Positions 5,503 through 17,500 of a stretch of DNA of 25,632 nucleotides are shown in pieces. The stretch's first letter is position 1. Each line of letters begins with the position of its first letter. The translations under genes were made by a program, and so were the position numbers. This stretch comes from a virus. Under the pieces are notes generated by a model. It was not told the DNA's origin. It did not search any database and worked only from the letters and a program-made list of their open reading frames with translations. The stretch spans positions 1 through 25,632 of the IMG/VR virus record IMGVR_UViG_3300034063_000870; one strand, written 5' to 3'.

Positions 5503-8500
5503 ATGTCAGAAACAAGAATCAAAATCAGTTCGGTTGTAGAAAATCAACTTCCAGAGTTTGTAAAGGACGAATTTCCTTTAGTTTCCGAGTTTTTAAAGCA
5601 GTACTATCTTTCTCTCGAAAGTCAAGGATCTACATATGATCTTGCTACTAACTTAGATCAATATGTAAAAGTAGATACTTTATCAAATCTAATTGATTCT
5701 ACTACTCTCACATCAAATGTTTCATTTTTTGATACAACAATTAATGTAGAGTCTACTGCCGGATTCCCAGATTCTTACGGTCTTGTCTCAATTGATTCTG
5801 AGATCATATCGTATACAGGAAAAACTGCAACATCCTTTACTGGATGTATTAGAGGTTTTAGTGGAGTAACATCTTTAGATAATCCATCAAATCCAGACGA
5901 ATTAGTATTTTCAGATTCTGCTGTAGAGGAACACACGATCGGTTCCGTAGTTAAGAATCTTAGTGTTCTTTTTCTACAAAAGTTTTTTGTAAAATTAAAA
6001 ACACAAGTAACTCCTGGATTTGAAGATAGAACTCTTTACAGTGGATTGAATGATGGACTTTTTGTTAAACAAGCAGTTGACTTTTATTCTTCAAAAGGCA
6101 CAGAGAGTTCATTTGAAATTTTATTCAGAGCTTTATACGGTCAAGACGTTACCGTTATCCGACCTCAAGATTATTTAATACAACCATCAGATGCTCAATA
6201 TAGAATAACCAAGGACTTGGTTGTTGAAACTATTGATGGAGATATCAACCAATTAGTAAATAGAACAGTTTATCAAGACGAAAATTCTTTTATACCAAAA
6301 GCACGAGGAACTGTAACTCAAGTAGAAAGAATTCAAAGAGCAGAAAAGGATTATTATGTTCTTAGTTTGGATATTGGATATGATAGAGATATTGATGTTG
6401 ATGGAACTATATTTGGAGAATTTACAATTCATCCTAAAACTCTATTAATTACAGATATTAGAGATACTGATTCTAGTGTTAGTGGGTTTACTCCCAATTT
6501 TACTTCACTTGATGTTGATTCAACAGTTGGATTTCCACAATCAGGAGAACTTCTTGTTGATCTCCAAAATGGATCTAAACTTATTATAACATATACAGAT
6601 AAAACTCTTACCCAATTTTTAAATTGCTCAGGGATTACTCAAGAAATTCCAAGTGGGACTGAGATTAAATCAAATGTTTATGCATATGGATATGATAATG
6701 ATCAGGAAATTGTAAAGTTTAGAATAACGGGTGTATTATCTGATATTCAACTAAAAGATCAAAACTCTTTGTTTTCTGTTGGAGATCCAATAAAAATAAA
6801 GACACTTGGTGATAATATAAGTGAGTATAAGTTTAATAATTGGTTTTTCAATATTGCAACTTCGTACACTACACAATCTATTGAACTACTTGACTCTTCG
6901 AATAATTCGTATGCTATAAACTTCTATGATAACCACTCTTTTGTAATTGGAGATAGAATTTCTATTCTTCCATCATATGGTCGTCCCGGAACTGAAGTAT
7001 TTGGCACTGTAATTTCATACAGAAACCAAAAATCAATTACAGTTTCTGGTCAAGGTGTATTAAATGTAAATCAAATATTTGATGTAAGAAAGGTATTGTC
7101 TAGATTTGATTCTAGTAATTACTCATCTCTTGATAAGTATACCACAAATGTTCAAAATGTTTATATTGATGATCAAAGATCCTTATATGTTTCTGCGCCG
7201 TCTTTACCGACATACTTAAATCAAAAAATAAATGTTAATGATAGATCGGTAACTTTTTCAGGAACGTTTAGTGGTCAAAATTTAAATATTGGAAATCATC
7301 CTTTTTATACAGGAGATTCTGTTTACTACAGATCTGGCGGGCAACAAAATAATTTAGGAATAGATGATGGATACTACTTTGTAAGAAAAATCAACGGAAC
7401 TACAATTCAACTTGCAAAAAGTAAGGCAAATCTTTTTGCAAATAAGATTGTTTCAGTTTCTGGCACGGTAGCAAATAATAAATTAGAGTTTTCTTCTTTT
7501 GTTTCTGAGAGTTCACTGGAAACAAAACAACTTGAACCACAAAAACTGATTAGAAAAATAACAAATCCCATTAATGATGAGAATGTACTCAAAACATTAC
7601 CTGGATCAACTGGTATTTTAGTTAATGGTGTTGAAGTTCTAAATTATAAATCTAACAATAATATTTTTTATGGTCCTATTGAAAATATTTCAGTAACTTC
7701 TTCTGGATCTGGATACGATGTAATTAATCCACCTGTTCTTCAAATTTCAGATTCTGTAGGATCTGGTGCTACTGCTTATTGTAATGTAAAAGGTGCTTTA
7801 GAAAGAATAGAAGTTATTAATGGTGGATTTGATTATCTGGAAGAACCTAAGATTAAAATTTTAGGAGGAAATGGTTCTTTAGCATCAGCAAAAGCAAACT
7901 TAATATCTTTTGATCATTTAGTTGAATTTAATGCAAGTCCAACGTCTGGTGCTGTTAATGGTACGACGTATGAAATTTCATTTATTGATGATCATAAATT
8001 TAGAGACTACGAACAAGTAGTATATGATCCACAAGGTCAAACAGTAGTTGGTGGATTATCTACTAATTCTTCGTATTTCGTGTCTGTAATCGATTCTAAG
8101 AACGTTAAATTACATTATACCTATTCTGATAGTATTTTAGGAGTAAATACAGTTTCACTTACAAATACCGGTAACGGTGTTCAAAGATTTAAATCTACGA
8201 ATAAGAAAAAAAGAATAGGATCTGTAACGGTAGTCAATTCTGGAACTAACTACGAAAATAAAAAGAGAACTTCTAATGTATCTGGAATTAATACTGCGTT
8301 AAACATAATTCATATTGAAAGTCATGGATATGAAAGTGGAGAAATTGTAACGTATGATTATACAGAGAACTCAATTGCAGGATTAGCATCTACATCAACT
8401 TATTATGTTACAAAAGTAGATGAAAACAATTTCAAACTTTCTTTAGTTGGAACATCTACTACTCAACCAAAAAATATTAATTACATTACTGAAGAGTATG

Positions 8501-11500
8501 TGAATCTTACCAGTTCTGGTAGTGGTATTCATATTTTTAATTATGAACCAATAACAGTTACAGTATCCGGTACTATTGGAGTTTCTACTTTAACTGGTCA
8601 AGATTTTAATGCGGTTCTTCAACCAATCTTTAGAGGAAGTATAGAATCTGTTCATGTTCAAGATGGTGGAAATTCCTTTGGATCAGATGAAATTTTAAAC
8701 TACAACAGACAACCAGAGTTTTTACTGTTAAATGGCAGTGGTGCTCAGTTAACCCCAATTGTCAATAATGGATCTATTGTAGACGTTATTATTAATGATC
8801 CTGGAAGTAATTATAGTTCACCTCCAAATATAACCATTAATGGTAGTGGATCTGGAGCATTATTAACTCCGGTAATTTCTAATGGTTCTATAACCTCTAT
8901 AAAAGTTATTTTTGGTGGAACTGGGTATTTAACTTCAAATACTTCTCTTGATGTAACTGCTGCTGGTTTATTGGCCAAATTTGAGTGTGATATTAAGTCC
9001 TGGAATATTAATTTATTTGAAAGATTTGTTCAAACAAATCAAATTACCGATGATGATGGTGTATTGGGAGATAGTTTCTCTGGATTTGGATTGGAGTATT
9101 TCCATCTATATTCTCCAAGAAAATTAAGATCTTCAGTTCTCGGTACAAGATTTAGAAACGGTATCACTTTCTATCAAACAGATTTGCAGTTTGTTGATGG
9201 TAGAGAAGTAAACTCAAATGCTCACTCACCAATTATTGGTTGGGCTTATGATGGAAATCCAATTTATGGACCTTATGGTTATTCATCAATTACTGGTGGA
9301 TCTATTAGATCCATGGTTTCTGGTTATCAGTTAAATCTTCAACCAAATAGACCAAGCATCACATTATATCCTGCAGGATTTTTCGTTGAAGACTTTGAGT
9401 TTATTGGTAATGGAGACCTGGATGAACATAATGGAAGATTCTGTGTTACTCCAGAATATCCTAACGGTGTATATGCATACTTTACAACAATTACTGATGG
9501 TCAGGTAGACTCTGTTGGTCCTTTTAGAAATTATAAGTCTCCGGTATTCCCATACTTTGTCGGAAACACTTATAAATCCAAACCCGAAGAATTTAATTTC
9601 CTTAAGTCTTCAAACCAAGTCGAAATTAATATTAATGATACTGATTGGATTAGAAACACTACACCATATAATATAACAAATTCTAATAGTGGTTATAATT
9701 TCTTATATAATCCGAATAACATTAGAGAACAAGTTTCTGAAGTAAAATCTGTCTCGACAGGAACCATAAGTTCTGTTGGAATATTGACAGGTGGAGAAAA
9801 TTATCAAGTAAATGATAAAATTATCTTCAAAGCAGTTGATGCTTCATCCAAAAAACCAGTAGCTAGTGTTTCTTTCATTAAAGGGAAAACAGTAAGTTCA
9901 GTTAGTGTAGCAACTTCGGAGTTATTAAATCTGGAATTTTATCCAGTTTCGAATGAGTATGTTGCATTTTCCACATCTCCCCATTATTTTAGTAACAGAG
10001 ACACTGTAACCTTCACTTCAGAATTTGAAGATCCTCAGACTTCTAATATATCAAATCGTGTCAATAGTTTAATTGTATCTACTGGAATTGGATCTACTGC
10101 TTATACCGGTCTTGTAACTTACTTTAATGTAATTGGAAATCTCTCAAATTCTTTTATTAGAGAAAATGACACATATCAAGTATTAAATGAAAGAGTAAAG
10201 ATCTTAAACATAGATAAAGAATCATCTCGTGTAAGAGTTCTTAGAAATGTTGGAGAAATATCTGGAATTACTACTTATTCGGTTGGAATTGCAATTACTG
10301 AAGTTACTAGAAAGCTGTATGTAAATTTAAATGTAGAAAATGAATACGATTACAAGTTAAATAAAGAATTTTATTTCAATCCATCAGAATCTTTAGGTAT
10401 AGGAACAACGTCAGGTCCTGGAGTTGCAACTACATTAACCTTCTCAAATCCTGGAGTTGGTGCAACACAAATTTCAATTCCAACAAGATCAATCTATTTA
10501 CCAAACCATCAGTTAACGTCTGGTGATGAATTAATTTATTCTTCAAATGGTGGAACCCAAATATCAATTTCTACTGATGGAGTTTCTTCATATCAACTTT
10601 CTGAAAATTCTGTTGTTTATGCGACTAGATTGGCCTCAGATCTTATTGGTATTAGTTCTTACCGTGTTGGATTAGGAACTACTGGTTATTATGCAGGAAT
10701 ATCGACTGCAGCAAATCTTTTATATCTAACTGGTATTGGATCTGGGCAAATTCATAGTTTTACTACAAATTATGAAAACATTCTGGTAGGGAACATTTCT
10801 AAGAATAATGTTACCGTTTCAACTGCTTCCACTCATGGATTGCAATTAGGTGATTCTGTTATTGTAAATGTTACTGCAGGAATTTCTACTCAGATTTCAA
10901 TTTCTTACGATGATTATAATAGAAGAATTGTTGTCAATAGATTAAGTTTCTCTGCTTCTGCAGTTGATACTGCTAAAAATACAATAACATTACCAAATCA
11001 TGGTTTATATACCAGTCAGAAGATAATTCATACATCATCCTCTCCATCTGGAGGACTTTTGAATGAAGGCATTTACTATGCTATTGTAGTAGATGAAAAT
11101 ACTATTAAGTTATCAAATAGTTACTACTATTCTTCTAGAATAGAAAGAAATGTAGTAAACATTACTTCATCATCTTCTGGTTTTATTTGTCCAATAAATC
11201 CTGCGATAGAACTTAACAATAAAAATACATTAGTGTTTGATGTATCAAATTCTTCACTTTCATTTACTGATAGTGGAATCTTGTATTCAGCATATGATCT
11301 TGATTTTTACACAGATTCTATCTTCAAATACCCATTCGACTTTACAAATACAAATAATGTTGAAATTGTAAGAACCGGAAGAGTTGGTATCGACACCACA
11401 GCAACAGTTGCTTTAAGAGTAAATGATTCTACTCCAAGAAAACTATATTATAAACTTACTCCAATAAATTTAGGTATAATTCCCTCAGTAAAAGAGGAAG

Positions 11501-14500
11501 TTGTCGTAGATACTGACATAATTGACGCAAACTCAATTAATATTGTTCCAAGCATTTATAGTGGAACTCAATCAATTTCAGGAATCACTTCAAATACATT
11601 CTCTTACATATTATCAAAAACACCAGAAAAATCAAACTATAACACAACAAATTCTGAATTGTCATATGTAACAAATTCCACAAGTGCTTATGGTGAGATT
11701 GAAACTATCCATACAAATTATAGTGGTTTCAATTTATCAGCAATACCAGAAATTGAAAGTGTATCTTCGGATCTTGGTTCTGGAGAAATTCTAGAAGTAT
11801 CTACAAACACTATAGGCAAAGTTCTAAAGACAAATATAAGTGATATTGGATTTGGATATTCTAATGACTATTCGGTTAGACCTACCGCAAAACTTCCTGA
11901 TGTTATTAAAGTCATCCCACAATCATCATTTAAGTCTATTGGAGTATCTTCTGTAGGAAGAGGTTATTCAATTGCCCCCAATTTGGTTGTTCTTGATGGA
12001 TTGACTAATCAAATTGTATCGGATGTAGACCTTAGATATAATTTAGATTCCAAAACTGTAACAATCTTAAAAAATACTAAGTCAATTAATAATACAACTC
12101 CATCTATTATTCCGATTAATAATACAAATGGAGTTGGAATTAGTTCAATTCGTTATATTTCATCATCGAATGATGTAATAGTAACTTTGGGATCTAGTTT
12201 TAGTAATGCTTCCGATTTTCCATTTAATATTGGTGATAAGGTTCTTATCGAAAATACCAGTGTTGGAGTAGGGTCTACCGGAAAAGGTTATAACTCTTCG
12301 AATTATAATTACACTTTATTCACAATCGTAAATACTGATCCAAATATTGGAGGTATTGGAGCTACTGTATCTTACAATTTAACAAATTATCTTTCAAACG
12401 GTGAAATACCTGGATCCTTTGATCCTGTAAACTCTGCAGGAAGAATGATCCCCCAAAAATATTTCCCAATATTTGATGTCGTTCTTCAAAAGAATACCTT
12501 TAATATCGGAGAAACTGTATTTTCAGGAGAATATTCTGGAATTGTTGTTGATTGGAATGAAATTAATGAAACTTTAAAAGTTTCTACTAATGAAACTTTT
12601 GTTGTCGGTAACGTTGTAACTGGTAGAACCTCAACTTCTAATGGAATAATTGAAAGTATAACCACATCTACTGCAAATTATGTTGTTGGAGCAGCATCAA
12701 CTGTAGTAAAAGGATGGCAAAAAGAAACTGGTTTCTTAGATAATCAGTTCCAGAGAGTTCATGATAATGATTACTATCAGTATTTCTCATATGCTCTTAG
12801 GTCTCAAATTCCATATGATACTTGGGAAAATCCTGTAAGTAATTTAAATCATACCGCAGGATTTAAGAAGTTTGGTGATTTGATTATTGAATCTAATCCA
12901 TCAGTATCTGGGATCAATACAGAACAAAACTTAGGTGATGTTTCTGGTATTGCAGATCTTTCAAGATCTATCAATTTAAATTGTGTTTATGATTTTGATC
13001 TAGTTTCTGAAAATAATTTTATTATTGATGGAAATGTTAGATCTGATGAAATAATTTTTGGTTCTCGTGTTCTTCAAGATTATATCGAATCGGTAGGAAA
13101 TAGAGTTTTGATGATTGATGATATTAGTGACGATTTTAATAGTAATCCCAGAACAACTCAATTTAGTATAGTTGATACTTTTAATTTAGATTCTAGATCA
13201 GTTAAATTTTTAATTTTTGTAAAAGATAGAAGATTTACTTCACAGAAACAAGTTTCCTTAGTTTCTCTTGTTCATGATGGATCTACTGCTTATATTAATC
13301 AATATGGTACAGTTGACACTTATTATGATATGGGTTCTTTCGATTTTAATATTAGTGGTGTAGAAGGTAATCTTCTTTTCTATCCAACAAGATCGACCAT
13401 AAATGATTACGATGTTAGCACCATTTCTTTTGACATTAGAGATACTATTGTTTCAGTAGGATCAACGAATCTTGGAAATACAGTTTTTGTAGGATCTGCA
13501 ACTACTATAGTTCCTTCAGGAACTTCTTCAGCAGTTACTATTGTTGGAATTGCATCAACATATAGAGCATCTAAAGTTCTGGTTCAAATTGGAGCTACTG
13601 ACTCTTCTTATTATGAATTTGAAGAACTGACAATTTTACATGATGGAACTAATATCATATTGCAAGATTACGGTCAACTAAACACTATCAATCTTCAATC
13701 ATATTCCACTTTAGGAATAGGAACATATAATGCATATTATTCAGGTTCTAATATTAATATTGATTTAATTCCATATTCCACAACTCCGGTACAATTTAAT
13801 GTAAATTCTGCCAGAATTTCTATATCAAATACTGCTTCCACGGGAATTGGAACTGAAATATTTAATGACTCAAGAATTGAATCAAGTTATGTTGCCATTT
13901 CATCTACAGCAAGTCCAGGAATTACAACAATTGCTTCTTATAGTTCAACTTATGAAGGTTCTTACTACATCGTTAGTGTTGAAGATCTTACAAATAATCA
14001 ATACCAAGTTTCCGAAGTAATTGTTTCTAATGATACAACTGAAGCATATATTGCTGAATTTGGAGTTATTCAAACTAACTCATCTATTGGATTAATTGGT
14101 GCAACTGTAAGTCCATCTGGAAATGTTGATTTAACATTTACACCTAATGCAAATACTAATGTTCAGGTGAGAGTATATCAAAATTCAATAGGACTTGTCG
14201 ATTTAGGTATTGCTTATGAAACTATAGATTTTACAAATGCGTTTATAAGAACTGGTTATGGTTTCTATACAGGTTCTGAAACGGATGTTAAGAGACAATT
14301 TAATTTAACTCATAAACAAAAATCAATATTTGAAAGATATTTTGATGGTAGTGATTCCAATATCGTAAATGTATCAAATAATACTATTACGATACCAGAG
14401 CACTTCTTTGTAACTGGTGAAAAAGTTATATACTCTTATGCTGGTGCTGGGACGACTCAGGCAATTGGTATTGCAACGACTTCTATATCAGGAATTGGTT

Positions 14501-17500
14501 CTACCGATAAACTTCCTTCAACACTCTATATTGTTAAGAATAGTGAATTGGATGTTAAAGTTGCAGCTTCAGCATCAGATGCTCTTCGCACTCCACCAAA
14601 TGTTTTGGATATCAATAGTGTTGGTATTGGAACTTCTCATAGATTTGTCTCCACCAACCAAAATGCGAGAGTTTTAATTGGCATCGACAACCTTATTCAA
14701 TCACCATTAGTGGCAACTTCAGTTACAACTACTGCAGCAGTAAGTATTGGAATTGTTGATGATAGAGTTACTTTCTCTGGAATTACATCCTTCTTTGGTG
14801 GTGATTTGATTAAGATTGACGATGAGATTATGAGAATCAATTCTGTAGGGTTTGGATCTACAAATGTAGTTCTTGTTCAAAGACCTTGGATGGGAACTGG
14901 TGTGGCAACTCATGCTATTAACTCCGTTATCACAAAAGTTAATGGAAACTTCAATATTGTTGATAACGTAATTAATTTTGTAACTGCTCCTTATGGACCA
15001 ACTCCCATTGGATCTACTACCAATCCACCAGACAGTAGAGATTTTGTTGGAATAGAAACTCATTCAACATTTAGTGGAAGATCATTTATAAGATCTGGAT
15101 TTGTTAATGGAGACTCTGAACCATATTCACGTAATTATATTTTTGATGATATTTCCTCAGGTTTTAATGGAACAAACAAAGTCTTTACATTAAAATCAGA
15201 AAGATCTAATGTCGCAGGATTCTCTACAAGTAATGCAATCATTCTTATTAATGATATTTTCCAAGGACCTGCAAGAGTTGGTTCTATAGAAATAGTAGGT
15301 GACTATGATTTATCAGAAACATCTGGTATTACCTCAATAACATTTATCGGAACTGCAACATCGACTTCTTATGATATCAATTCAAGTAATGTTCCTGTTG
15401 GTGGTGTCATAGTTTCTGTAGGGTCCAGATCAGGTCTTGGTTATCAACCATTAGTATCAGCTGGAGGAACCGCAACGGTTTCTATTGCAGGAACAATCTC
15501 CACAATTAGTATTGGCAACAGTGGATCTGGATATAGATCAGGAATCCAAACAGTTAATGTTGGAGTTGCAACTTCCAGCACTGGTAATTATGATATTACA
15601 TATATTGGTATTGCAACTGTTGTAAATGGACGTGTAACTGGCGTTGCAATTACAAATCCAGGAACTGGATATACTTCAACAAATCCACCATTTGTGATAT
15701 TTGATTCTCCATTATCTTACTCAAACATTCCATTAGTTTATAGTTCATCTTCTAGTGGTCTCGGAACATCTGCATATGCCGATATCGTTGTTGGTCAAGG
15801 TTCAAGTGTAATTTCTTTTGAAATTAAAAATTCTGGATATGGATATGGTCAAGGTGAAATTCTCACTGTTTCTATTGGAGGTACAGTTGGAATTCCTACA
15901 GACACATCAATTTCATTTGAGGAATTCCAAATTACAATTGATAAAACATTCACCGATGAATTTACTGGATGGTCTATTGGGGATCTTCAGGTTATAGATC
16001 CTATAGATTCTTTATTTGATGGTGAGAAAAATACATTCCCGATCAAGATTAATGGTGAGCAAACTACAATTAGATCTAAAAAAGGATCTAATATTGAAGT
16101 AAAAGCAAATCTTTTAATATTCATTAATGATGTTCTTCAAGTTCCTGATGTTTCATATATCTTTAATGGTGGAAGTATCATAACATTTAAAGAAGCACCA
16201 AAGGTTGGAGATACGTCTAAGATTCTTTTCTATAGAGGAACTGGTGATGTAGATACTTTGAGTGTTGATGTATTTGAAACTGTCAAAGAAGGTGATAATT
16301 TAAGAATTGATAGTGATATTGAAAGATTAAAAGAGGATTCTAGATTAGTTACCGATGTTGTTTCTACAGATATTGTGGAAACAAATGTATATGCTGGCCC
16401 AGGATTAACTCAAGATGAAACTCTTTTAAGACCAGTTGTATGGTGCAGGCAAACTGAGGATAAAATCATTAATGGTCAAGAAGTTGCAAAAGATAGAATT
16501 CTTTATGAATCACTCATTAATCCAACAACACATTTAATTCAAAGTGTTGGTATAGGAACAACTCAGATCTTTGTTGAAAGTGTAAAAACTTTCTTTGATA
16601 GTGCAGATGAGTATTTACAAGATGGAGTAAGTGAAAAACCACAAAGAAAAGTGATTATAGTTTCTCAAGATCAACTGGTTGCTGCTGCAGCAACAGCTGT
16701 TGTTTCTATTGCAGGAACGATTTCATCAATTGTAATTTCTGATAGTGGAGTTGGTTATTCTACTAATCCTGTTGTGATTATTGAAAATCCTGTCGGACTT
16801 GGAACAACTCAAAGAGCAACTGCTACACCTACAATATCTGTTGGTGGAACAGTTTCTTCAATATCTGTTTCCAATCCAGGAACTGGATATACCTCAACTA
16901 CACCACCAGTTGTTCTCATATCTTCACCAGATATTTCAAGAGAAATTATTGAAGATGTTAATTATGATGGTGACTTTGGTATCATTACTGGAATTAGTAC
17001 TGTTTCCGTTGGAGTTGCATCCACAGGAATTGTCTTTGATCTCTTTATTCCTAAGAATTCATTCTTGAGAGATACAAGTATCAATAAAGTAGGTATTGCA
17101 ACGACGGGAGTAAGTGGGATACAGACAGGTTACTACTTTGTAGTATACAATTCTAATGTTGGTAAAGGTTTGACATCAATTCATCAAAACGGTTCTATCT
17201 TGGGTATTGGTTCGACATTTATAGATAACATCTATCAAGTTTCAGCAGTTTCTATTGCCCAAACCCACGCAATTGGTGTTGGATTGACATATGTTGCTAA
17301 GGTAACCGTTAGTGTTTCAAACTATAATGGATTAACTGGATTAGGTTATAGTTCATTCTTTGGTGAATATAGTTGGGGAAGAATACATAATCTGACTAGA
17401 AATAATCCTAATCAGTTTACGTCTTACAATAATGGTTTAGTTGGAGTTTCCACTTCACCATTAGTTCAAAGGTACAATCCATTAAAATACCGTAACTACG

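Noticed and set aside
14417-15063. Overlapping + and - strand ORFs inside the giant gene.
   Set aside because: They lie wholly inside the 4001-codon frame and consist of repetitive Leu/Gln- or Ser/Asn-rich shadows of its repeats.
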